From NCBI GenBank assembly GCA_030668165.1, contig DAOUUM010000100.1:1-8445 (forward strand): a stretch of 8,445 bases of DNA, written 5' to 3'. Shown in pieces: positions 1-6,248 of this stretch (its first letter is position 1; each line of letters starts with the position of its first letter). The position numbers and the translations under genes are program-made. The stretch comes from Candidatus Heimdallarchaeota archaeon. Its GTDB lineage: Archaea > Asgardarchaeota > Heimdallarchaeia > Heimdallarchaeales > Kariarchaeaceae. The notes beneath the pieces are model-generated. The model saw only the letters and a program-made list of their open reading frames with translations, did not search any database and was not told the DNA's origin.

Positions 1-98
1 CCACAGATATCACCAATACAACAGATACCCCCATTTTCTTTACGTTTGTAGTTTTGGGACTTGTAATATTTGTTGTGAGAAAAAGACAGAGTAAATAA
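1..98 (+). CDS. C-terminal end of a membrane-anchored surface protein (partial)
   Basis: Only the last 31 codons are in the window, read from base 3 to the TAA at 96-98. They give a Thr/Asn-rich stretch (TDITNTTDTP), one hydrophobic helix of about 16 residues (IFFTFVVLGLVIFVV) and a basic tail (RKRQSK). This tripartite end is the usual anchor of archaeal secreted surface proteins: a stalk outside the cell, one membrane segment and a positive stop-transfer tail inside. The ectodomain lies off the left edge, so function cannot be told. The interrupted lectin-like gene at 3624-4442 ends in the same way (DTP, hydrophobic helix, KKRK). The frame is open to the window edge, and no other frame in this stretch is as protein-like. 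Confidence 0.6.
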   Translation, partial: TDITNTTDTPIFFTFVVLGLVIFVVRKRQSK

Positions 99-622
99 TA
101 TTTACATTCATTAGTTGAAAGTGTCTATAAGCGATTTTATCTATAGGTATAAATACTAAAAAGATCATATATATTATAGGAAGAAACTTAGAAATAACGA
201 CTTTCATTAGAATAACCAAAAAGAATATCAATTAAACCTGATTTCCCGAAAACGAATTCTGAACAGCTGAAACTACATCAGCAACCACCACAGGGTGATA
301 TTAAGATGCAATATAGCAATATTAAAAACATATTTAACATACTTCAAAGAAGAAAAAACAATGAAATCAGAACAAATACCTCACAGAGGGCAAATGATGA
401 CATGATGAGAAGACAACACAGAAAAAATAGACAAGTTCAGCAATTTAGTAAATTCCTATTTATCTAATTACAGGGATTAAGATAACAATATAATTAAACA
501 ATAAATAATTAATTTCATAAATAAATCTACTAACATATAATTAAATTTTCAACAATAAAATCAATTCTATTTTAAATTTGATTATTTCCTTTGCAGGTAT
601 TTCATTAATAGATAGCTCTGTA
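99..622. other. AT-rich spacer, mostly without recognisable genes
   Basis: About 520 bases of strongly AT-rich DNA lie between the surface-protein end and the 3' end of the - strand membrane gene. The only coding candidate is the small basic ORF at 306-467, listed separately. A weak inverted repeat (CTATA at 124-128, TATAG at 142-146) is present. A short Thr/Ala-rich reading (AETTSATTTG) around 266-295 is closed by stops on both sides and could be a relic of a surface-protein stalk, or chance. I see no RNA gene, transposase remnant or promoter I would defend. Confidence 0.4.
306..467 (+). CDS. Possible small basic protein, 53 aa
   Basis: An ATG at 306 opens a 53-codon frame ending in TAA at 465-467. 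It is preceded by GGTGAT (294-299) with a 6-base gap, a good match to the archaeal ribosome binding consensus, which is the main reason to list it. The same frame is open upstream to base 216, so 252 stop-free bases occur in DNA rich in TAA and TAG. The product is unrecognised, very basic (many Lys, Arg, Asn, Gln), has no membrane segment and ends in a hydrophobic patch (FSKFLFI). No zinc or helix-turn-helix motif is visible. It could equally be a relic of a longer gene or chance. It lies downstream of the surface-protein end on the same strand. Confidence 0.25.
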   Translation: MQYSNIKNIFNILQRRKNNEIRTNTSQRANDDMMRRQHRKNRQVQQFSKFLFI

Positions 623-1306
623 CTAATTTATTAAGGCACACGATGTTGTGGTGAAGATTGCAGCACCAATAAATAGTATTGTTAATTTAATTATCGTCAA
701 TATTTCGAAATAATTTGTTTCTGGCAGTGATACAAATCTCCAAACAAAGGTATTAACAACAATCACAATCATACTGAAAATTTGAATAGTTTCTAAATTT
801 TTCATTTTCATATATATAGATCCAATTAAATTAATTGTGGGATCAATCTCCACCTGATGATATGTTGAATCTGTAATCATTAATGATTTTAGTGGTCGTA
901 TTATTTTATACTCAACAATTACCCCCGCTGTGACTACACCAATCAAATATAAAATAATAAAATATACTAAGAAATTATTAGATATGATCGTACCCATATC
1001 ATCTCCCAGAATGAACATATAGGTCATAGGTGTTAAAAGTAGTAGGATTATTATTGTAAAGCTAGTGATTTTTGCCCATTTAAATTTGAATTTAATAGTA
1101 TCATAATTGTCTGGTTTTTCTATGAATAGAATTGTGATGAACACAATATAAAAGCAGCCCATTGCAAAAAATAATGACATAACGACCATCATTATTATAT
1201 TATTCATCGATAACATGTCAACCATATCTAGGAACATTGTTATGGGCATTAATGAAACAAGTAGGGTTGCAGACATAACTAGTAACAAGTGATTGTCTAC
1301 CCTCAT
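623..1306 (-). CDS. Six-helix integral membrane protein of unknown function
   Basis: I do not recognise the family. The 227-residue product is almost wholly hydrophobic, with likely membrane segments at about residues 6-28, 37-62, 79-100, 111-132, 173-194 and 201-222. A cytoplasmic or external loop at 133-172 holds the only long polar stretch. It begins KIIRPLKSL, which resembles the Arg-Pro-Leu start of a HAMP linker but is too short to call one. No transporter, protease or sensor signature is visible, and there is no cleavable signal peptide. The ATG at 1306 is the first start in the frame and has no clear ribosome binding site. The gene lies 112 bases downstream of the regulator at 1419-2336 on the same strand, so the two may be co-transcribed, but an inverted repeat lies between them. 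The stop is TAG. Confidence 0.6.
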   Translation of the reverse strand: MRVDNHLLLVMSATLLVSLMPITMFLDMVDMLSMNNIIMMVVMSLFFAMGCFYIVFITILFIEKPDNYDTIKFKFKWAKITSFTIIILLLLTPMTYMFILGDDMGTIISNNFLVYFIILYLIGVVTAGVIVEYKIIRPLKSLMITDSTYHQVEIDPTINLIGSIYMKMKNLETIQIFSMIVIVVNTFVWRFVSLPETNYFEILTIIKLTILFIGAAIFTTTSCALIN

Positions 1307-1344
1307 AATTTATTATCTACAAACTTGGATTAATTATGTTGTCT

Positions 1345-1385
1345 GTAACTGTTATTTCATTGATAAAAATAAAGTAATAAGTTAC
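1345..1385. repeat. Inverted repeat upstream of the membrane-protein gene
   Basis: GTAACTGTTATT (1345-1356) and AATAAGTTAC (1376-1385) are inverted copies with one extra base in the left arm and a 19-base spacer. The pair lies 40-80 bases upstream of the ATG at 1306, over T/A-rich DNA that could hold the - strand promoter. It may be an operator or only AT-rich symmetry. Confidence 0.3.
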
Positions 1386-1400
1386 AAAACCTCAATTATT

Positions 1401-1415
1401 AATGCTCTAAGCACT
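1401..1415 (-). terminator. Short hairpin just after the regulator stop
   Basis: On the - strand AGTGCT-TAG-AGCATT forms a 6-pair stem (one G-U pair) with a 3-base loop, beginning 3 bases after the TAA of the regulator gene. No T-run follows directly, and looser T-rich DNA follows 15-40 bases on. It may aid termination or protect the 3' end; it is weak as a terminator. Confidence 0.25.
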
Positions 1416-1418
1416 ATT

Positions 1419-2336
1419 TTATCGATTTTTGATTATCCAGTTGATTAACAATCCTTTTCTTTTGATATCTCCTTGTGGATAATCTGACATATTTGTTTTT
1501 ATTAATTCGTTCATAACTTTGGTATTCTCTGGATTGAAGATCGGAAGCATATCAACCTGGTTGTATATGCTCTCGAGTACAAAATGACTGGATCTCTGAT
1601 AATCAAGGAATCCGGTCAGGAGTAATAGGCCATTTACCTTGGTAATTCTCATCAGTTCTTTGATCAATTGTAGTCCCTCCTCATCAGACTTGTAATTGAA
1701 CTCATAATCAAAGCTAAGATAGATGCAGAGATCAAAGAAGTCATTGGGTTCTCTGATTTGATTCTCAATAATAGTTGTTTGTCTGATTTTTTTGACCCTG
1801 TTTTTCTTCATATAATGTTGGTACAGTTCATCAGAGGTCATAACAAAAAGATCCTCAGTCAGATTACTCAGTAATTCAATCTTTCTGGTATCAATCACCT
1901 TCTCGTATTCTGGAATAACCACTAGCAATTTTTTCAAGGGAAAATTTAGCTCAAACTGTTCTGCTATCCTGGGGATTAACTCCTTGAACAGGGATAGAAA
2001 ATCAAACTTGGCAGAGATCAGTGATTTGAAAAGAGAATCCAGTCCAAGATCAACAAGCAGGGTTTTCTCAATCATCATGGTCCTTTTTTTATCACCTTCC
2101 TCAGATGTGATATATCCAAGTTTTTCCAATCGATCTAGGGCATAATAGAACTTAGTTGAGGTAAATTGTTTACTTTCAGGTAGCTGCGCATTGATATCTT
2201 CCAAAATTGTGAATCGTAGGGTTGGACCTGTGTACTTGCTCAATTGTTGCAAAATTAGTAAATCCTTCAGGTTCAGCTCAAACAGACTCTCCAGATCATA
2301 GCCAATCTCCTGATACTTGGGTTCATAATGTGCCAT
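1419..2336 (-). CDS. PadR-like winged-helix regulator with a methyltransferase-like C-terminal domain
   Basis: The 305-residue protein has two parts. Residues about 22-80 form a winged helix-turn-helix of PadR/MarR type: a helix LNLKDLLILQQL, the recognition helix TSTKFYYALDRLEKLGYI and a charged wing (EEGDKKR). A helical linker spans about 95-130. Residues about 134-304 look like a class I methyltransferase fold: strand KKLLVVIP, then DFFDLCIYLSFDYEF, helix LQLIKELMRI and strand NGLLLLTGF. The Gly-rich SAM loop expected after the first strand is replaced by PEYEKV, so catalysis is doubtful; the domain may sense a ligand or serve dimerisation. The start fits a TATA box at 2359-2366 (TTTATATC), giving a leaderless message. 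It is divergent from the epimerase-type gene at 2607 and shares a promoter region rich in repeats, so that gene and itself are the likely targets (inference). Confidence 0.65.
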   Translation of the reverse strand: MAHYEPKYQEIGYDLESLFELNLKDLLILQQLSKYTGPTLRFTILEDINAQLPESKQFTSTKFYYALDRLEKLGYITSEEGDKKRTMMIEKTLLVDLGLDSLFKSLISAKFDFLSLFKELIPRIAEQFELNFPLKKLLVVIPEYEKVIDTRKIELLSNLTEDLFVMTSDELYQHYMKKNRVKKIRQTTIIENQIREPNDFFDLCIYLSFDYEFNYKSDEEGLQLIKELMRITKVNGLLLLTGFLDYQRSSHFVLESIYNQVDMLPIFNPENTKVMNELIKTNMSDYPQGDIKRKGLLINWIIKNR

Positions 2337-2358
2337 AATATAAATATAAAGTTATTCT

Positions 2359-2366
2359 GATATAAA
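2359..2366 (-). promoter_or_regulatory. TATA box of the winged-helix regulator gene
   Basis: The - strand reads TTTATATC, centred about 26 bases before the ATG at 2336. That is the archaeal TATA-to-start distance and predicts transcription beginning at or next to the start codon. GTTATTCT (2351-2358, + strand) lies between box and start, and the same octamer occurs near the divergent gene at 2571-2578. Confidence 0.5.
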
Positions 2367-2380
2367 TTCTTGTATTACAC

Positions 2381-2588
2381 TATTGTAATTACTTTATTTT
2401 AAAATTTAATTTGAATATTTTAGGTCATAACCATCTGATATTTAGTTATTTAATTATTGTAAACTATTTTGTATCAAAAATAGAATAAAACAATATTATT
2501 TACAATAAAATTAGTTCAGGATAAATATCTAGAGTTTCATTTTTAAGTGGTTATTGTAAAATAATATACAGTTATTCTAAAAATAGAA
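2381..2588. repeat. Cluster of operator-like repeats in the divergent promoter region
   Basis: TTATTGTAAA occurs at 2454-2463 and 2551-2560, and inverted at 2499-2508, with a variant TATTGTAATT at 2381-2390. AAAAATAGAA occurs at 2476-2485 and 2579-2588, each followed closely by AAAACAA. GTTATTCT occurs at 2571-2578 and, outside the cluster, at 2351-2358. The last AAAAATAGAA copy overlaps a small palindrome, TTCTA-AAAA-TAGAA (2575-2588). The copies sit over and between the two divergent promoters, as sites of a shared regulator would. A caution: the DNA is very AT-rich, and TTATTGTAAA also occurs once inside a coding region (1051-1060). Confidence 0.4.
2560..2568 (+). promoter_or_regulatory. 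TATA box of the epimerase-type gene
   Basis: AATAATATA at 2560-2568 would place transcription start near 2590. That leaves a leader of about 15 bases carrying GTGAT (2597-2601), five bases before the ATG at 2607. The repeat TTATTGTAAA abuts the box upstream, and the TTCTA/TAGAA palindrome lies between box and start. Confidence 0.45.
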
Positions 2589-2606
2589 AACAAGATGTGA
2601 TTAATT

Positions 2607-3613
2607 ATGAGCAAGCAAGTACTAGTAACAGGTGCAAATGGTCATCTTGGATACAACTTAACAAAATTATTGGTAGAAAGTGGATATATGGTTAGAGCAG
2701 GAGTCAGAGATAAAGATAACGAGATCAAAACAATACATCTCAGAGCATTGGATAATGTTGAAATTATAAATTGTGATATCACAGACCTTGATCAGATGAT
2801 AGATGCAAGTAAAGGAGTGAGTGGAATATTCCATGTTGCAGCATTTTTTGCATTTTCTGTGAAGGATCCAGAAGAGAATCTAATCAAACCCACTGTGGAG
2901 GGAACATTGAATGCATTGAAGGCTGCTAAGGAAAATGGTATAAATAAGGTTGTATATACTTCAAGTACCATAGCCATGGGAAATTCATCAACACAGGATC
3001 ATCCTCTGGATGAAAACTCATGGAATGTGAATACCAAAATACCATACTCAATTGCAAAGTACAGGGCTGAGAAACAGGCCTGGGAATTTGCAAAGGAGAA
3101 TGGAATCAATATGGTAAGTGTTTCCCTGGAATGATTTTGGGTCCGGGTTTTCATAGATTTACCCCGAGTACCAAGGTGATAAATGATATATTAACGAATA
3201 ATCTTCCAATTATACCACCTCTTACTTTCAATCCAATTGATGTGAGAGATATTGCAAAAGCTCAGATTATTGTATATGAGGATAATAATGCTGAAGGCAG
3301 ATATATAACTGCAACCAGACCCTATACGATGCGTGAGATCATCGATTTAGTGGCAAAATATGGTCCTCATGTCAAAAAGCCCAGGCTAAAAATGGGAAAG
3401 GGACTTTTCATATTCTATGCAAGATTAAGTTCATTCTTTGCCAGATTATTCGGAAAAGCCCCATTGGTCACCACACAGCAGGCAAAGGAATATACCGAGG
3501 GTGATGGTTGGCCTCGAGATTAGAAAAGCTTGGTTGGGTTGGCAGGAACAATTGAGGAATCTATCAAGGACACTGTTGAGTGGTTAGAGACCAATATTAA
3601 ATTAATTATTTAA
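2607..3613 (+). pseudogene. NAD-dependent epimerase/reductase (extended SDR), frameshifted
   Basis: The family is clear: Rossmann motif TGANGHLG (residues 8-15), Asp in NCDITD (57), Ser in YTSST (about 119-120) and the catalytic pair Tyr147/Lys151 in YSIAK. It resembles dihydroflavonol-reductase-like extended SDRs, which reduce or epimerise NAD(P)-bound sugar, sterol or ketone substrates; the substrate is unknown. The frame breaks at about 3121, where VSV-SLE-stop should read VSVFPGMILGPGF, as if one T were missing. A second break at about 3520 (a T missing in GATTAG) hides LEKLGWVGR, and a third near 3547 (an extra A) returns to TIEESIKDTVEWLE and the TAA at 3611. With these three corrections the protein has 335 residues, normal for the family. 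As written, only 2607-3134 and 3131-3523 are open. All three changes fall in short homopolymers, so sequencing error competes with true decay. Confidence 0.75.
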
Positions 3614-3620
3614 CATTACA

Positions 3621-3638
3621 TTATTATTTTCTTTTTTT
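3621..3638 (+). terminator. T-rich terminator for the + strand gene
   Basis: TTATTATTTTCTTTTTTT begins 8 bases after the TAA at 3611-3613. Archaeal polymerase stops at such T-runs without a hairpin. The run overlaps the last codons (the Lys-rich tail) of the convergent gene, so tail and terminator share the same bases. Confidence 0.45.
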
Positions 3639-4442
3639 AATAATAGGTAAAAGCATTAATGCACATAAACTAAATATTGGATTGAGTGGTGTATCTTCTA
3701 TAGTGGCATAAATGGAGGTGGTAGTTGTGTCAACAGTATTAGTATCGACATCTTCGGGCGTGACCACTTCACTCCATATTTTCAAATAATCAATATCTAT
3801 AATTGCATCCCAAGAGGCATACATGCCGATTGCTTCAACATTCAAGTCTGAAAAATACTTATTGGTTGTTCCGATTAGGATCCAATCTGCATCTGCTTCC
3901 GCTTTTGCATAGAGTTCTTGACTATCTACATCCACATTAACTCTACAACTGAACCAATCGCCTTCTGATTTTGGTCCATAAGTATTCTAGGGACGACTAT
4001 CCATTAAAGTCCACCATTCTCCTGCGGAATTATAAACTCCTGAGCCAAGTATTGATCCATTTTGCATATATAATCGTATTCCTGGTGATGTATAATCTCT
4101 ACCGCCGCTGGTTAATCTACCACTTAATTCTATACTCAGAGGTACAGTGAAATAATCAGTGTACATAACCCAATCTTCGTATGTTCCTGCTGTCTCTTTA
4201 TGTAACCATCCATTTGTTTCATCCACCAAATAGTATTCTCCACTACGAGACCAGTGATTATCAGACCATATATCATCAGAACCAAAATTTTCATCCAGAG
4301 CTAAGGTTTCAGCAACTATAATATCTGTCGATGGTAAATCATTAACCGGAATGGCTTCGGATAAATTGCTAGATGTAGCATTGTTAGATAACAATAGTAC
4401 AGTTATAAACAGTGTTAAATGAAGTAATTTCATGTTTAACAT
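3624..4442 (-). pseudogene. Secreted LamG/concanavalin-like surface protein, interrupted by in-frame TAG
   Basis: Read through one TAG (3987-3989), the frame gives 272 codons before the TAA. The start MLNMKLLHLTLF fits a TATA box 27 bases upstream; ATG 4433 is the alternative. Order of parts: signal peptide (about 1-25), polar linker, a beta-sandwich domain (about 50-215) with ENFGSDDIWSDNHW near its start and VDSQELYAKAEADADWILIG, IGMYASWDAIIDIDYLKIW near its end, a Thr-rich stalk (TNTVDTTTTS), and an anchor helix with KKRK tail. The domain resembles LamG/glycan-binding sandwich folds, so an attached outer-surface glycan-binding role is likely, though the ligand is unknown. Similarity to the fold continues unbroken on both sides of the TAG (SRP-stop-NTYGPKSEGDW), so this is one gene with a nonsense codon 152, a base error, or recoding. 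TAG ends other genes here, which argues against routine read-through. Confidence 0.6.
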
Positions 4443-4463
4443 CGTGTAGTGCCAGAAGGGTAA

Positions 4464-4473
4464 TATATATAAA
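4464..4473 (-). promoter_or_regulatory. TATA box of the lectin-like gene
   Basis: The - strand reads TTTATATATA, the strongest TATA box in the window. It is centred about 27 bases before the ATG at 4442, so the message should start at or next to that codon. This is why I place the start there and not at the upstream TTG (4598). Confidence 0.6.
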
Positions 4474-4479
4474 TGTATT

Positions 4480-4502
4480 GTAATTCCAATAAGTGGGAAT
4501 AC
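4480..4502. repeat. Inverted repeat just upstream of the lectin-gene TATA box
   Basis: GTAATTCC (4480-4487) and GGAATAC (4496-4502) are inverted copies with one extra base and an 8-base spacer. They lie directly upstream of the TATA box, where an activator or the TFB site would sit. Confidence 0.3.
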
Positions 4503-4810
4503 TTTTCGGATTATTGAAATATAAATAACGGGTTCCATTGAACCATTTGTAAAAAAATACTTTGAGGAAAATGATTGGAAGGCTAGAGAACCATCCAATG
4601 TGATTTATATTTCATTTGTCAAATAAATCAAGTAGATCATTATCAGGAAAAGATTGAAAAGTAATAACTAGGCCCGAAATAGAATAATTACATGTTAATA
4701 AAATCACAATGAATATAGTGTAAAAATGAATTTATTTAATGCTTACGTTTTTCAATCTGAAAAGTCAGGCTTCAGTATTTATTGGATAATAATTTCATAG
4801 AATGTGAATT
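4503..4810. other. Spacer without a gene
   Basis: No supportable ORF is present on either strand; the longest readings are about 25 codons without a ribosome binding site. It holds three small inverted repeats: GGTTC-CATT-GAACC (4531-4544), TTTTCA-ATC-TGAAAA (4749-4763) and CTGAA/TTCAG (4757-4761, 4771-4775). The last two share bases, so they cannot form together. Confidence 0.4.
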
Positions 4811-4822
4811 ATAAAAAAAATT
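4811..4822 (-). terminator. T-run terminator of the CrtC/AttH-like gene
   Basis: On the - strand a run of eight T (complement of A at 4813-4820) follows the TAA at 4831-4833 by about 10 bases. No hairpin precedes it, as expected for archaeal intrinsic termination. Confidence 0.5.
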
Positions 4823-4830
4823 AATACTAG

Positions 4831-5994
4831 TTAAAGACTCATACCATGAGTGTATTCAACATTACCCCATCCTTGTCCGTGGTTTTGAGTGTCAAATTTC
4901 TTTCCATCAAGTTTACCAATCAGCTTACTCACTTTTACCATATACTCATTATAGATGTATTTAGAGGTCATAGTCTCTTTCAATATTTTGCGATCAACCG
5001 AAAATTGGGTATGTCCATGTGACAGTAATTTGAAACGTAGAAAATCTCCATTTTCCATCTTGGCTTCAATATAGAAATCAGGATTCCCTTCTTTGTGTAT
5101 AATTGGTATCGTTTTGGATTTATCAAAATGAAATGTCTTTCCTGTATTTGGATCGTAATAGAAGGATCTCGGTTTGATATGATACTTGAATCGTTCTATA
5201 GATTGTCTATAATGTCCTTTCTTTCTATTTAAATTTTGGAGACCTAGATTGATCATGAACGATGAGTAGATACTCCCATCTTCAAATACAATATAACACC
5301 AACTCCAAGGGAACATGGGGATATTCATGAGAACTCTCTGGAAATATCCGATACCTTCCAATTGTTCGGTTCCGCCAGGACTAGTGAATTCTCCCTGAAA
5401 AGCAAAACGTCGCCAAGGGATATATTGCACACCCCCGAATTTCCATTTTTTAGGAGCAATCGTTACGATCTGGGGATTCTCTAGATTGTTTTTCCCCGAG
5501 TTCCATATGTTGAATTTTGCACCACCCCTTTCGCCAATGATCTCACCATCTATACCGAATTCATGATTGGAATTTTTTGAACATTCAATCCTAGCTCCAT
5601 ATTTTGATCCGTCCTCATTCTCCTTCCAAGCTTCAAGAAACTGTTCCTTAAATGAAAGAGTGGCCTTTGTTGTTTCAAGGATTATCCTATCATGCACCTC
5701 CTTTCCATCGTTAATCCATCCACTGATAGTGGTCATGTATTCTTCCTTCTCTCCCAATTCTCTTTCAGAATCCAAACCTTTGTGCCATTTATAGTCAAAG
5801 CTGACCTTATCTCCCTTCCGAGATGCAAATGCAAACATCATTTGTTTCGGCCCATAGCCATTCTCCTGTTTAGGTAAAAATAGAAAAAACCACCAACTAC
5901 TACTGGACCAGTTTTGCCATTCTGGATGTTGTCGCCATATCTCTTTGAATCCTTTCACTGGATCATTAACCACATGTTTTTGACTTTTTGACAT
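4831..5994 (-). CDS. CrtC/AttH-like two-domain lipocalin-fold protein
   Basis: The 387-residue protein has no signal peptide or membrane segment and is rich in Trp, Tyr and Phe. I place it with the carotenoid 1,2-hydratase (CrtC) / AttH / tocopherol-cyclase-like group, which folds as two lipocalin-like barrels around a hydrophobic ligand. The cues are WWFFLFLPKQENGYG (34-48), which matches the WWY(F) opening strand of those proteins, and GIGYFQRV plus PWSW followed by FEDGS (about 214-241), the usual junction of the two barrels. The domains run roughly 30-205 and 206-380. Some family members hydrate or cyclise isoprenoids; whether this one is an enzyme is unknown. No carotenoid gene is nearby. 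ATG 5994 is the first start in frame, with a weak AGGT 8 bases upstream. It has its own terminator and spacer on both sides, so it is probably monocistronic. Length suits the family. Family assignment is moderate; catalysis is a guess. Confidence 0.5.
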   Translation of the reverse strand: MSKSQKHVVNDPVKGFKEIWRQHPEWQNWSSSSWWFFLFLPKQENGYGPKQMMFAFASRKGDKVSFDYKWHKGLDSERELGEKEEYMTTISGWINDGKEVHDRIILETTKATLSFKEQFLEAWKENEDGSKYGARIECSKNSNHEFGIDGEIIGERGGAKFNIWNSGKNNLENPQIVTIAPKKWKFGGVQYIPWRRFAFQGEFTSPGGTEQLEGIGYFQRVLMNIPMFPWSWCYIVFEDGSIYSSFMINLGLQNLNRKKGHYRQSIERFKYHIKPRSFYYDPNTGKTFHFDKSKTIPIIHKEGNPDFYIEAKMENGDFLRFKLLSHGHTQFSVDRKILKETMTSKYIYNEYMVKVSKLIGKLDGKKFDTQNHGQGWGNVEYTHGMSL

Positions 5995-6101
5995 CTTTGA
6001 GTACCTATTACCATTGAATCCCTTCTCCTATTATTTTTATCCATATTCAATCGTTTGTATGATTATCAAATCTGAATTACCAATCAATTTCTAATCACTC
6101 A

Positions 6102-6125
6102 CTATTTATATTTCTTATTATATAA
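6102..6125 (-). promoter_or_regulatory. Candidate promoter of the CrtC/AttH-like gene
   Basis: Two TATA-like boxes lie on the - strand: TTATATAA (6118-6125) and AAATATAAATAG (6102-6113). They predict starts near 6096 or 6080 and a leader of 85-100 bases before the ATG at 5994. The leader holds GGAGAAGGG (about 6022-6030), but that is too far from the ATG to set the start. Confidence 0.35.
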
Positions 6126-6208
6126 CCTGTAACAAGTTAACAAGTAGATACGATTATTCCAATAACATCCGTGCTTAGATCTAACACCATTAATCTTGGC
6201 TGAGAAGT

Positions 6209-6231
6209 GTATACTAATCTATTAGGGATAC
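6209..6231 (-). terminator. Palindromic hairpin after the protease gene
   Basis: GTATACTAAT (6209-6218) and ATTAGGGATAC (6221-6231) are inverted copies with a small bulge and only two bases between them. The element starts about 18 bases after the protease stop. No T-run follows, so it may protect the 3' end or bind a protein rather than terminate. Confidence 0.3.
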
Positions 6232-6248
6232 TCAACTCAACAAAATTA

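Noticed and set aside
40..231. A 63-codon hydrophobic frame on the - strand (TTG start)
   Set aside because: It lies antisense to the well-supported surface-protein end, starts at TTG, has no ribosome binding site and ends inside that gene. Its hydrophobicity comes from AT-rich codons.
390..415. ATGATGA motifs as C boxes of a C/D box small RNA
   Set aside because: No CTGA D box stands at a fitting distance and no terminal stem is seen.
3521..3523. TAG in the epimerase as a pyrrolysine codon
   Set aside because: Reading through in the same frame gives KSLVGLAG, whereas the next frame gives LEKLGWVGR, the conserved C-terminal motif. Two compensating indels explain it better.
4531..4544. GGTTC-CATT-GAACC as a tRNA T-arm
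   Set aside because: The loop is four bases, not seven, and no acceptor, D or anticodon arms flank it.
4443..4598. N-terminal extension of the lectin-like gene back to a TTG at 4598
   Set aside because: A strong TATA box at 4464-4473 lies inside it, and a clear signal peptide begins at MLNMKLL (4442). The extension would bury that signal peptide.
5567..5877. Two + strand frames of 61 and 75 codons inside the CrtC/AttH-like gene
   Set aside because: Both are antisense shadows of an intact gene and lack ribosome binding sites.
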